Assembly (NCBI GenBank): GCA_029068555.1
Contig: JAIECJ010000149.1
Span: 1-64,000, forward strand
Direction of reading: 5' to 3'
DNA length: 64,000 nucleotides
From: Lachnospiraceae bacterium
GTDB taxonomy: Bacteria > Bacillota > Clostridia > Lachnospirales > Lachnospiraceae
This document shows, in pieces, positions 1 through 8,585 of the stretch. The notes below the pieces were generated by a model. It was not told the origin of the DNA, did no database searches, and saw only the letters and a program-made list of their open reading frames with translations. Numbering within the stretch: position 1 is the stretch's first letter; every line of letters begins with the position of its first letter. A program made the translations under genes and the position numbers.

Positions 1-80
1 AGATTTTGCACACAAAATGCTAAAAGGCAAGCATTTTGGCGCATGATTCCCACTACTTTGGCGTAGGTGTGAACAGGAAC
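1..80 (+). repeat. Miniature inverted-repeat element, copy 1 (cut by window edge)
   Basis: These 80 bases match positions 3814-3893 of the complete copy at 3751-3893 with two differences. They include the internal hairpin AAAATGCT/AGCATTTT and the conserved right end TTGGCGTAGGTGTGAAC. The element would extend left of the window, so its other end and target duplication cannot be seen. It has no coding capacity. Confidence 0.8.
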
Positions 81-145
81 CGGGTGTATTCTGCAATTTA
101 GACAATTATAAAAAACGGTTGCAATCAGAACAAATGTATGATATC

Positions 146-186
146 ATAAGAGCGAACAAAAATTCCAAAAATTTGTTCGCTCTTAT
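146..186 (+). terminator. Intrinsic terminator of a gene left of the window
   Basis: The arms ATAAGAGCGAACAAA and TTTGTTCGCTCTTAT pair perfectly around an A-rich loop, and TTGTTTT follows. It probably ends transcription entering from the left. The stretch between 81 and 145 shows nothing else I can recognise. Confidence 0.65.
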
Positions 187-237
187 TGTTTTAGAGCGTG
201 TTTGAAAAATGTAAGTTGAATCAGGGGAATTTGGGAT

Positions 238-1623
238 ATGGATGAATTAATTCATGACATACAGAATGGCAAAAAATCAAATATAGAGTTGTGTGCGTCG
301 TCGACACAGACTATTATGGACAAGCTTGCGATACTGGCGGATGCCGCCAAGTATGACGTGGCATGCACCAGTTCGGGCGTTGACAGGAAAGGAAACGGTC
401 GGGACATGGGAAACTGTGTCTCAGCGGGCATCTGCCATAGCTTTTCCGCGGATGGCAGGTGTATTTCGCTCCTAAAAATATTGATGTCAAATGAATGTGC
501 CTACGACTGCAAGTACTGTGTAAACCGCAGGAGCAATGATGTCCCGCGTGCGACCTTTACACCGAATGAAATCTGTGAACTCACCATGAATTTTTACAGA
601 AGAAATTATATAGAGGGGCTGTTTTTAAGTTCCGGCATTGTCAACAATCCGAGTTATACGATGGAACTTATCTATCAGACTTTGTTTCGGCTTAGAAATG
701 TGTACCGTTTTCGGGGATATGTGCATGTGAAGGGGATTCCGGGGACAGATCCCCTGCTGATTCAGCAGATTGGATATCTGACAGACAGGATGAGTGTCAA
801 CCTGGAGCTTCCGACAGCGGAAGGGCTTGAAAAGCTTGCGCCAAACAAGCACCGGAAAACAATTCTGACGCCGATGCGGCAGATACAAAACGGGATTGCA
901 CAGGGAAAACAGGAGCTGGCATTGTATCGCAGTGCACCGTCGTTTGTTCCGGCAGGACAGTCGACACAGATGATTATAGGTGCCACACCGGAGAGTGATT
1001 ATCAGATTATGTCAGTGGCGGAGGGACTATATGACAAATTTGGCATGAAGAGGGTATTTTATTCCGCCTATGTAGGTGTGAATGAAGACAAGGCGCTTCC
1101 GGCGGTACAGACGGCATCGCCGCTTCTGCGTGAACACAGACTTTATCAGGCAGACTGGCTGCTGCGGTTTTACCAGTTTCGTGTGAATGAATTACTGAAC
1201 GAGCGCCATCAGAATTTCAATGTGCTGCTGGATCCGAAATGTGACTGGGCACTACAGCATCTTGATCAGTTTCCAGTGGAAATCAACAAGGCGGATTACA
1301 GGATGCTTCTGCGTGTGCCTGGAATTGGCGTGAAAAGTGCACAGCGTATCTGCAAGGCGAGAAGAAGCGGTGCACTGAACTTTGACAATCTGAAAAAGAT
1401 TGGTGTGGTTTTAAAGCGCGCATTGTATTTTATAACGTGCGGCGGGAAAATGATGTATCATACGAAAATCGAGGAAGATTATATTACAAGAAATTTATTG
1501 GCAGATCATGAGAAGCTGCCGTTTGATAAAGACGATATGACTTATAGACAGTTGTCGCTGTTCGATGATGCGCAGGAGAATGTAGAACTGTTTGGAAAAA
1601 ACCAGGCGACGGTGACCGGATAA
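238..1623 (+). CDS. Putative DNA modification/repair radical SAM protein
   Basis: This 461-residue protein carries a radical-SAM iron-sulfur motif C87-x3-C91-x2-C94 (NECAYDCKYC). It also has a helix-hairpin-helix DNA-binding motif near residue 360 (RVPGIGVKSAQRI). That combination and the overall sequence fit the family TIGR03916, the radical SAM protein usually found beside a small DNA-metabolism protein. Such a partner lies directly downstream at 1727, about 100 bp away on the same strand. The biochemical reaction of the family is not established; a role in DNA repair or base modification is inferred from the HhH motif and from fusion of the partner to uracil-DNA-glycosylase domains in other genomes. 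A G-rich ribosome site precedes the ATG. The protein looks complete. Confidence 0.85.
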   Translation: MDELIHDIQNGKKSNIELCASSTQTIMDKLAILADAAKYDVACTSSGVDRKGNGRDMGNCVSAGICHSFSADGRCISLLKILMSNECAYDCKYCVNRRSNDVPRATFTPNEICELTMNFYRRNYIEGLFLSSGIVNNPSYTMELIYQTLFRLRNVYRFRGYVHVKGIPGTDPLLIQQIGYLTDRMSVNLELPTAEGLEKLAPNKHRKTILTPMRQIQNGIAQGKQELALYRSAPSFVPAGQSTQMIIGATPESDYQIMSVAEGLYDKFGMKRVFYSAYVGVNEDKALPAVQTASPLLREHRLYQADWLLRFYQFRVNELLNERHQNFNVLLDPKCDWALQHLDQFPVEINKADYRMLLRVPGIGVKSAQRICKARRSGALNFDNLKKIGVVLKRALYFITCGGKMMYHTKIEEDYITRNLLADHEKLPFDKDDMTYRQLSLFDDAQENVELFGKNQATVTG

Positions 1624-1726
1624 GCTGCATTGTATTGGTTCGGCGGTTAAATATCGCAACAGATTACGCCGGATATGCCAGAGTAATACAGTCTGTGAGC
1701 AGGTGTAAAGTGGATGGAGGATCAAT

Positions 1727-2500
1727 TTGGAAGAGTATGTATTAATATGCGAGGACAGTATAGAGGGAATCCTTACAGGAGTCTATGAGGCATATCAGTT
1801 CAAAAAGAGGAAAGGAATAGAAAGCCATGACAGGATTCATCTCGCAATAAAAGAACCGGATATACAGCGTTTATTTACGCAATATGAGTTTGTGCGGACA
1901 GATCATGAGAAAGCAGACAAAGTAACAGATACCATGGTCAGACAGCTGGGAGACGAGACATGGTACAGAATCAGTATGGCGATGGTGTCCTGTTTCGAGG
2001 ATAAGGCGGACGCGGTATACCACACAATTGTTTTAGGACTGAAACAAAAGGACAGCAATATAACTAACCGGCTGCAGGAGGACTGTGTGCAGCGCACATT
2101 TAAGTGTGCGCGGGCAGCAGATAACGAGCTGTGCCATCTGAAACAGTTTTTGCGCTTCTCGGAGCTGCAAAACGGGATGCTGTATGCCAAAATTGATGCA
2201 AAGCACCATGTGCTCCCGTTTCTGATGCCGCACTTTGCTGACCGGCTGCCTGCTGACAATTTTGTGATTTATGACGAAAACACGCAGATATTTGGGCTGC
2301 ATGCAAGCTTCAAAAAGTGGTATCTCATGCAGGGGGCTGCGTTTGACGAGGACAGTATAGTGTACTCAGCAGTAGAGGAAGCGTACCAGAAACTGTTCAG
2401 ACGCTTTTGCGAGAGCATTGCAATCGAGGCGCGCATCAATCCAAAATTGCAGATGAATATGCTGCCATTGCGTTTTAGACCGAACATGACAGAGTTTTAA
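1727..2500 (+). CDS. Probable DNA metabolism protein, partner of the radical SAM protein (TIGR03915/DUF4130 type)
   Basis: The 257-residue product matches the small DNA-metabolism family that accompanies the TIGR03916 radical SAM protein; recognisable stretches are the N-terminal ICEDSIEGILTGVYEAY and the C-terminal MNMLPLRFRPNMTEF. The start is TTG at 1727, chosen because GGAGG at 1716-1720 lies six bases upstream and no nearer ATG or GTG fits. In other genomes this family can be fused to a uracil-DNA glycosylase domain; that fusion is absent here. Its stop codon directly abuts the stop codon of the convergent LacI gene, leaving no room for a conventional terminator. No catalytic function is assigned. 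Confidence 0.8.
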   Translation: MEEYVLICEDSIEGILTGVYEAYQFKKRKGIESHDRIHLAIKEPDIQRLFTQYEFVRTDHEKADKVTDTMVRQLGDETWYRISMAMVSCFEDKADAVYHTIVLGLKQKDSNITNRLQEDCVQRTFKCARAADNELCHLKQFLRFSELQNGMLYAKIDAKHHVLPFLMPHFADRLPADNFVIYDENTQIFGLHASFKKWYLMQGAAFDEDSIVYSAVEEAYQKLFRRFCESIAIEARINPKLQMNMLPLRFRPNMTEF

Positions 2501-3520
2501 TCATATATTTTCCAATATCCGTATATCGACTGCGGTATAATTGTACTCCCGGTCAGGGCGCTGTCCGGAAGTGAGGTAGTGAAAGAGCAGTTCAAGCGGT
2601 TTTTTGCCCTGAATGCGCGGCTGCTGACAGATGACGGCGGACAATACGCCATCCCGCAGAAATTGTTCAGTCGTTTCGGCTTTGTCGAAGGCAATCGCGC
2701 ACAGTTTCCCTGAAAGCCCGAGGGATGTTATGGCGCGGCAGCCGCCATATACACCACCGGCGGCGAAAAACAGTGCGTTTATCCCAGGATGCTCCCTCAG
2801 GAGGCGGGCAGTCTGTTCGTAGCTTTCAATTTCATCGTCATGTGTCTCGACAACCGACACGATATGAATGCGCTCCTGATATGGCTTCAGTGCATCTGTG
2901 AAACCTGCAATGCGTTCTGTATGGCAGAGAATGTCTGACGATCCTGTAATGATTCCGATCTGGACATCGCCATGCGTCATCAGCCGTAACAGACCTGCGG
3001 CAGTCCTGCCGCTTTTGGTATAATTGCTTCCGACATAGGCCATGCGCGTCGAATTTTCAATGTCTGTATTTAAGGTCACAACAGGAATCCCCTGTTCATG
3101 AAGTTCATTGATGCGAATGCGGATGCGGTCGTCATTTTGCGGAGCGAGTGCAATGCCGTTTACATCTTCCTGGAGTAGTTCGTCAATGGCGTTTAGCTGT
3201 GCATCAACATTGATTGCAATCTGCTTTACGAGAACGGTGCAGTTATATCCGGCTAAGTCCTCCGCTTTTTCATGGACGCCTTTCAATACATCAGCAAAAA
3301 AAGGATTGTCCGTGGAGAAAAGGATAACGCCTAGCTTTATTTTCTTTTTTTGGGCGGCAAGCGCCAGCCCGGCTTTGTTTGGCTTATAGTCAAGCGCTTT
3401 CGCGATTTCATTAATTTTTTCGGCAGTGGCGGGATTGACGGAACCTCGGTTGTTGAGTACACGGTCAACGGTTCCGCGGGAAACGCCAGCCAGTGCAGCA
3501 ATCTCTTTTATTGTTGCCAT
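2501..3520 (-). CDS. LacI-family transcriptional regulator
   Basis: The 339-residue protein starts with a canonical LacI helix-turn-helix (IKEIAALAGVSRGTVDRVLN) and hinge region (residues 1-60). A periplasmic-binding-protein-like effector domain follows (about 65-335), of the type that binds ribose-like sugars. The ATG is preceded by CCGGAGGAAGCT, a strong ribosome site. The gene diverges from the isomerase gene at 4267. Two near-identical palindromes, TGCACGTGCA (3720-3729) and TGCACGGGCA (4108-4117), lie by the two promoters, so it plausibly controls itself and the isomerase. The effector is not readable from the sequence; a pentose or deoxyhexose is plausible given the neighbour. Confidence 0.9.
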   Translation of the reverse strand: MATIKEIAALAGVSRGTVDRVLNNRGSVNPATAEKINEIAKALDYKPNKAGLALAAQKKKIKLGVILFSTDNPFFADVLKGVHEKAEDLAGYNCTVLVKQIAINVDAQLNAIDELLQEDVNGIALAPQNDDRIRIRINELHEQGIPVVTLNTDIENSTRMAYVGSNYTKSGRTAAGLLRLMTHGDVQIGIITGSSDILCHTERIAGFTDALKPYQERIHIVSVVETHDDEIESYEQTARLLREHPGINALFFAAGGVYGGCRAITSLGLSGKLCAIAFDKAETTEQFLRDGVLSAVICQQPRIQGKKPLELLFHYLTSGQRPDREYNYTAVDIRILENI

Positions 3521-3681
3521 AGCTTCCTCCGGTTAAGCATTTAAAGTGTTTTCTGTCAGTTGTGACGATTCTTTTGAATCTTCTTCTATTTTTTCAATAC
3601 GTTTTATAATTCATTCCAGAGCCATTAGATTAGCAGTCGCCGCCCCATAGCTCACCTTTGCAAAAAATTGTTATTAATATC

Positions 3682-3710
3682 AGTATACTGTTTATGAATG
3701 GAAAAAGCAA
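3682..3710 (-). promoter_or_regulatory. Promoter of the LacI-family gene
   Basis: Read on the minus strand, TTGCTT (3710-3705) and TATACT (3687-3682) are separated by exactly 17 bp, a good sigma-A pattern. This gives a leader of roughly 150 nt before the start codon at 3520. A candidate operator lies just upstream at 3720-3729. Confidence 0.55.
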
Positions 3711-3719
3711 GCGGAATGT

Positions 3720-3729
3720 TGCACGTGCA
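3720..3729. promoter_or_regulatory. Candidate LacI-type operator O1
   Basis: TGCACGTGCA is a perfect 10-bp palindrome with a central CG, the usual symmetry of LacI-family operators. It sits upstream of the -35 box of the regulator gene and has a one-mismatch twin at 4108-4117. Confidence 0.4.
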
Positions 3730-3750
3730 CGCTATATGTGTGTCAGCAGG

Positions 3751-3893
3751 GTTACAATTCACACCAACGCCAGTTTTCATCAACTTATAAGTTATTGAGG
3801 TGTGAATTATAACAGATTTTGCACACAAAATGCTAAAAGGCAAGCATTTTGGCGCACGATTCCCACTACTTTGGCGTAGGTGTGAACAGTAAC
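3751..3893 (+). repeat. 143-bp miniature inverted-repeat element (MITE-like), copy 2, complete
   Basis: The ends are imperfect inverted repeats of about 22 bp; the left begins GTTACAATTCACACC and the right, read inward, begins GTTACTGTTCACACC. An 8-bp direct repeat TCAGCAGG flanks it exactly (3743-3750 and 3894-3901), as expected for a transposed element. The left 63 bp form a hairpin of their own (3751-3765 with 3799-3813), and a second hairpin (AAAATGCT/AGCATTTT) follows. The copy at 41787-41929 is identical apart from two bases. It has no ORF of note. The element separates the two candidate operators of the divergent LacI/isomerase promoter region. Confidence 0.85.
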
Positions 3894-4059
3894 TCAGCAG
3901 GTTACTGTTTGTCCCTTCAATGAACATATATTGTGTCAAAATCAGGTGAGGTGAGCAGAGGCAACAATAAAAACAGCGTGAGACACTATGCATTTTTAAC
4001 AGAAAGCATCATACATTTTATTGTATTTTGACGAAAATAAAATATAATAAAATATTCAC

Positions 4060-4088
4060 TTGATTTTTGGATTAATACAAATTATTAT
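4060..4088 (+). promoter_or_regulatory. Promoter of the isomerase gene
   Basis: TTGATT (4060-4065) and TATTAT (4083-4088) are 17 bp apart in an AT-rich tract. The predicted transcription start, near 4095, lies just upstream of the candidate operator at 4108-4117. That position would let a LacI-type repressor block initiation or escape. The rest of 3894-4266 shows no gene. Confidence 0.5.
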
Positions 4089-4107
4089 GAAGATAGCTTT
4101 TAGAGCG

Positions 4108-4117
4108 TGCACGGGCA
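4108..4117. promoter_or_regulatory. Candidate LacI-type operator O2
   Basis: TGCACGGGCA differs in one base from the perfect palindrome at 3720-3729. It lies about 13 bp downstream of the predicted start of transcription for the isomerase. Assignment to the neighbouring LacI protein is inference. Confidence 0.4.
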
Positions 4118-4266
4118 CATTTTAAATAGCTGACTTGGACATATTACAGAGGAAATGGAAAGTGTTTCGGTGTGTGTACTGCATCGGGAACTCTGGAATT
4201 GTCAGGAGCTGGCGTGATATTATGCAGTGATAATGATTACTGTATTCAATTAAGGAGGATTTCAAA

Positions 4267-5751
4267 ATGAACAATTTACCACAGGTTAAAGTAGGTATTG
4301 TAGCAGTGAGCCGTGACTGTTTCCCGGAGAGTCTCTCTGTGAACAGGAGGAAGGCATTAGTCAAGGCATATGCGGACAAATACGGTATGGATGGCATCTA
4401 TGAATGTCCTGTCTGCATTGTGGAGAGTGAGATACATATGGTACAGGCACTCGAGGATATCAAGAAAGCGGGCTGTAATGCACTCTGTGTATATCTTGGA
4501 AACTTCGGCCCAGAGATTTCAGAGACACTTCTGGCAAAGCATTTTGATGGTCCTGCCATGTTTATCGCTGCGGCAGAGGAGACACAGAATGATCTTATCG
4601 GCGGACGAGGGGACGCATACTGTGGCATGTTGAATGCGAGCTATAACCTGAAGCTTCGCAATATCAAGGCATATATCCCTGAATATCCTGTAGGGACAGC
4701 AGAGGAATGTGCGGATATGATCAATGCGTTTATGCCGATTGCAAGGGCGATTGTCGGACTCTCGGATTTGAAGATTATTTCTTTTGGTCCCAGACCGCTC
4801 AACTTCCTTGCATGCAATGCGCCAATCAAGCAGCTATACAATATTGGTGTTGAGATTGAGGAGAACTCAGAGCTTGATCTCTTTGAGGCATTCAAGAAGC
4901 ATGACGGCGATGAGAGAATCCCTGCAAAGGTGAAAGAGATGGAGGCAGAGCTTGGCGAAGGCAATATGAAGCCCGAGGTGCTTCCGAAGCTTGCACAGTA
5001 TGAACTGACACTGCTTGACTGGGTAGAGGCGCACAGGGGTTACCGCAAGTATGTTGCGATTGCCGGAAAGTGCTGGCCGGCATTCCAGACACAGTTTGGC
5101 TTTGTTCCCTGCTATGTAAACAGCCGTCTGACAGGTATGGGTATCCCTGTATCGTGTGAGGTTGATATTTATGGATGTCTGAGCGAGTTCATCGGTACCT
5201 GTGTGAGTCAGGATGCAGTTACACTGCTCGATATCAACAACACTGTGCCGGCAGACATGTACAGCGAGTCTATCAAGGATAAGTTCAACTATACACACAA
5301 TGATACATTTATGGGCTTCCACTGCGGAAATACGAACACGAAAAAGCTTAGCTTCTGCAGCATGAAGTATCAGATGATTATGGCAAGGACACTTCCCGAG
5401 GAGGTTACACAGGGTACATTGGAGGGCGATATCCTTCCGGGTGACATCACATTCTACCGTTTACAGTCTACAGCAGACTGCAAGCTGCGCGCATATATCG
5501 CACAGGGTGAGGTTCTTCCGGTGGCGACAAAGTCGTTTGGAAGCATTGGTGTATTTGCGATTCCTGAGATGCAGCGTTTTTACAGACATGTACTGATTGA
5601 GAAGAATTATCCACATCACGGGGCGGTTGCGTTTGGCCACTTTGGAAAGGCATTGTTCGAGGTATTCAAGTATATCGGTGTACCAGTTGAGGATTTGAAT
5701 TATAATCAGCCGAAGTCACTTCCGTATCCTACGGAGAATCCATTTGCCTGA
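4267..5751 (+). CDS. L-fucose/L-arabinose isomerase-family protein
   Basis: The 494-residue protein belongs to the L-fucose isomerase / L-arabinose isomerase superfamily, which interconverts aldoses and ketoses using a divalent metal. The N-terminal substrate domain (KVGIVAVSRDCFPESLSV), the middle domain with conserved CNALCVYLGNFGPE, and a C-terminal lobe containing the basic/aromatic PHHGAVAFGHFG are all present, at normal family length. The start ATG follows AAGGAGGAT at the right distance. The substrate cannot be fixed by eye; L-arabinose released from arabinoxylan by the GH43 enzymes of this window, or L-fucose, are the obvious candidates. It is a single-gene transcript, bounded by its own promoter (4060) and a strong terminator (5780), and probably controlled by the divergent LacI protein. 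Confidence 0.8.
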   Translation: MNNLPQVKVGIVAVSRDCFPESLSVNRRKALVKAYADKYGMDGIYECPVCIVESEIHMVQALEDIKKAGCNALCVYLGNFGPEISETLLAKHFDGPAMFIAAAEETQNDLIGGRGDAYCGMLNASYNLKLRNIKAYIPEYPVGTAEECADMINAFMPIARAIVGLSDLKIISFGPRPLNFLACNAPIKQLYNIGVEIEENSELDLFEAFKKHDGDERIPAKVKEMEAELGEGNMKPEVLPKLAQYELTLLDWVEAHRGYRKYVAIAGKCWPAFQTQFGFVPCYVNSRLTGMGIPVSCEVDIYGCLSEFIGTCVSQDAVTLLDINNTVPADMYSESIKDKFNYTHNDTFMGFHCGNTNTKKLSFCSMKYQMIMARTLPEEVTQGTLEGDILPGDITFYRLQSTADCKLRAYIAQGEVLPVATKSFGSIGVFAIPEMQRFYRHVLIEKNYPHHGAVAFGHFGKALFEVFKYIGVPVEDLNYNQPKSLPYPTENPFA

Positions 5752-5779
5752 TACAGAACAATTGATTGAATAAGATACT

Positions 5780-5837
5780 GTGCATAGCAAAAACAGCACC
5801 TAAGCCGAAAGGCTTAGGTGCTGTTTTTGCTATGCAC
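5780..5837 (+). terminator. Strong terminator with a 27-bp perfect stem
   Basis: The arms 5780-5806 and 5811-5837 are perfectly complementary and enclose a GAAA tetraloop; the descending arm contains TTTTT. It could work in both directions. Two smaller stems follow, at 5835-5852 (one mismatch) and 5859-5874 (GTCAGC/GCTGAC). The rest, up to the next gene at 6029, shows nothing else recognisable. Confidence 0.8.
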
Positions 5838-6028
5838 ACGGGCATCCGCGTGAAAATTGTCAGCATTAGCTGACGGAAATTACAAAATACTCATAAAAAA
5901 TGGGGATATGTTATTTAATTTAGCGGGTTTTTTAGCATCAGATTTTTTATACAATGAAAAAGTATTAGTAGGCTGTCACATAGAGAGCAATGGATCGAAA
6001 ATAATTGATGGAGAATAGGAGAACAGGT

Positions 6029-8509
6029 ATGATGAACAATGTGAAAAAAACACAAAGTATCAAAATATTTCAGACAATTAAAAGTAAGATACTGCTCATG
6101 GGTATTTTTTCAATATTTGTGGCAGTTGTGATTGGCGTAATAGGAATCAATTCCATCAATAGAAGCAGTACAAACAGTGAAATCGAGTCAATTGCCAATG
6201 AGATTGATGTGCTGCAGGCAAAAAACCTTGCTCTTGAGGCACAGTACCAATATTACATAGAACAAAAATATCTGGATGGCATTTTGGGCAACCTAGAACA
6301 GATGATTGCAAATGTGAAATCGCTGCAGACAATGACAAACGATAAGTATACCGGAGATGTAAGTCAGATGCTTAACAGTCTGACAAGGATTGAGACGAAT
6401 TACGGCGAGATCAGTAATCTGGGAGGTACAAGAAGTTTTAGTAAGGATGCAGGACTGTATCAGCAGTATATTGAGGCCAGCAGAGCCTTGGGAGAAAGCT
6501 TTCTGACACTGGTGGACAAGGAGGACTGGCTTGAAATAAAGTGGATTGATGCCCGCATGTGGACAAGCGGTGAACATGTGACAGTGGACGGTAAAGAATA
6601 TGTAAAAGTAGTTTACAAAGGGCCTGTACCGGAAAATGTCAAACGAAATACGCTGGCATTTCGGGTAGGCGGAACGCTTACCTATGACAAAAATTGCTAT
6701 ATAACGGATGTCAGGCTTACGGACGGCGCTAATTTTGCAGAGATTGATATTAGTGCGCTTGACAAAGTAAATGGAACAGGACTTGCTTATGTAGACAGTG
6801 AGATAACGACATTTGACTTAGTTCCGGCAATCCGTGTCGGTTGTAATTTTAATGCGGCAAACGAGGGATGGGAGGAGTTCGCCGCACAAATTTCGGTAAA
6901 AGAATATGCGCCCCAGAATTATTCAAATATCGAATATACGATGTATTTTGAGCCAAACGGTATGGAATACGAGTACAAGTACGGCGGATCCTATTCTGGT
7001 GTGTACGGCTATGCAGGAAGTGTTGAGCAGCTTGATAAGTATATGGACGAATACAGTAAACTGGTGGTGGAAGGCAAATCCGTCACAGAAGTTTATGGAC
7101 AGATAGAGACGTTGATGGCGGAAGTGGCAGAGAATATCCCGCTCTATACAACCAGTGAGGAGCTTGCGCAGAACGCACTTGCAAAATTGAGTGCAGAGAA
7201 AGATATTATCCAGCAGATGCGGGAAGTGGACGACAGAATACTTGCATTGAAATCGGAAAATGTGCAGTTGAACAGTGAGCTTACAAGTTTGTGCGAGACC
7301 ATTAAAAAGACTGCATCCGAGGATATGGTGGCTATAAAGGTTAATGTAATGAGAGTCAGCGTAATTGTGATTGTGCTTGCCACCATTGTACTGGTTGGGA
7401 TGACTGTACTGATCGGAACGAGCATTGACAGAAATGTTGTGTTATTCAGGAAGACCCTGGATAAAATAACACAAGGCAGAATCGCAGTCAGGGTAAGAGC
7501 TGACGGAAAGGATGAGTTTGCACAGTTTGGGCGAAGCCTGAATGCATTTCTTGATAAGCTTGTGGGCAGCATAGGGAAGCTTCAGGAGATTTCCACAGAG
7601 CTTGCACAGTCAGGGGGTATCCTTGAGGATAAGGCAAACAAGACAAAAACAGCAGCAGAGGTAATTAGTACTGCATTGGAGGAAATTGCGCATGGGGCTT
7701 CTGCGCAGGCAGAGGATATCTCTAGTTCATCGTTGCAGGTTTCCAATATGCAGGAAAACATGCTTCTGATCATGGATGGTGTTAATATGCTGTCAACGAC
7801 TTCAAGGGATATGAGCGAGAATGGCAGGGAAGCGACAAGAATCGTTCAGGAGTTGAGCAGTACAAGTGATATGACAACAGAGGCGTTTCAAAGGATTTCG
7901 GAGCAGATATATAAGACAAATGCATCTGTTGTGAAGATTCAGGAAGTGGTCAATCTGATTGCGGAGATTGCAAGCCAGACGAACCTTTTGTCGCTCAATG
8001 CCAGTATAGAGGCGGCGAGAGCCGGTGAGGCCGGCAGAGGTTTTGCAGTGGTGGCAAGTGAGATACAGAAGCTGGCGGAACAGACAAATTCATCAGCTAA
8101 GATAATTGACGAGATCATTTTGTCACTCTCGGAAGAATCCCGGCAGACAGTACAGTCAATCAATGAGGTGACGGATATCATTGGAAGTCAGAAGGAGAAA
8201 CTGGATGAGACAAAGATGAAGTTTAATACCGTTGAGACGGGAATACGATCCACGTCAGGCGGTATGATGGATGTGCTGCAGCAGGCCGATGTGTGCGGAA
8301 AGGCAGGAAAAAAGGTTGTTGACTTAATGACAAACCTTTCTGCCATTGCGGAAGAAAATGCGGCATCAACACAACAGACAAATGCTTCGATGAATGAGCT
8401 GAACGATGCGACAGCATCACTTGCAAGGACAGCAATGGAGCTGAAGAAACTGTCAATTGTAGTGAATGACAACTTAAATTATTTCAGTATGGAGCCTGAG
8501 AATAATTGA
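6029..8509 (+). CDS. Methyl-accepting chemotaxis protein with a beta-rich insertion in its sensor
   Basis: A transmembrane helix (about residues 20-42) leads into an extracellular region of some 400 residues. Its start ([21 protein letters not shown]) and end are helical, like helical-bundle receptor sensors, but about residues 165-315 (from [13 protein letters not shown] onward) look beta-rich and inserted. A second membrane segment ([20 protein letters not shown]), a HAMP region and a full signalling domain follow, with the conserved hairpin [20 protein letters not shown]. It should signal to CheA/CheW. I chose the ATG at 6029 (826 aa) because AGGAG lies seven bases before it; an ATG at 6008 is in frame but lacks a ribosome site. 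It heads a run of sensory genes. The ligand is unknown; a carbohydrate is inferred from context. Confidence 0.85.
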   Translation: MMNNVKKTQSIKIFQTIKSKILLMGIFSIFVAVVIGVIGINSINRSSTNSEIESIANEIDVLQAKNLALEAQYQYYIEQKYLDGILGNLEQMIANVKSLQTMTNDKYTGDVSQMLNSLTRIETNYGEISNLGGTRSFSKDAGLYQQYIEASRALGESFLTLVDKEDWLEIKWIDARMWTSGEHVTVDGKEYVKVVYKGPVPENVKRNTLAFRVGGTLTYDKNCYITDVRLTDGANFAEIDISALDKVNGTGLAYVDSEITTFDLVPAIRVGCNFNAANEGWEEFAAQISVKEYAPQNYSNIEYTMYFEPNGMEYEYKYGGSYSGVYGYAGSVEQLDKYMDEYSKLVVEGKSVTEVYGQIETLMAEVAENIPLYTTSEELAQNALAKLSAEKDIIQQMREVDDRILALKSENVQLNSELTSLCETIKKTASEDMVAIKVNVMRVSVIVIVLATIVLVGMTVLIGTSIDRNVVLFRKTLDKITQGRIAVRVRADGKDEFAQFGRSLNAFLDKLVGSIGKLQEISTELAQSGGILEDKANKTKTAAEVISTALEEIAHGASAQAEDISSSSLQVSNMQENMLLIMDGVNMLSTTSRDMSENGREATRIVQELSSTSDMTTEAFQRISEQIYKTNASVVKIQEVVNLIAEIASQTNLLSLNASIEAARAGEAGRGFAVVASEIQKLAEQTNSSAKIIDEIILSLSEESRQTVQSINEVTDIIGSQKEKLDETKMKFNTVETGIRSTSGGMMDVLQQADVCGKAGKKVVDLMTNLSAIAEENAASTQQTNASMNELNDATASLARTAMELKKLSIVVNDNLNYFSMEPENN

Positions 8510-8585
8510 TATAAAGAAAACCGCAAGGGAAAGAAACGAAAACATGGCACAACGGAAACGGATAAAAGTTGCAGAGGGATACAAA

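Noticed and set aside
3625-3648. A seven-residue leader peptide on the minus strand in the LacI gene leader
   Set aside because: AAAGGTGAGCT precedes an ATG, but the peptide has no attenuator-like stem after it and no residues that suggest control; it is probably chance.
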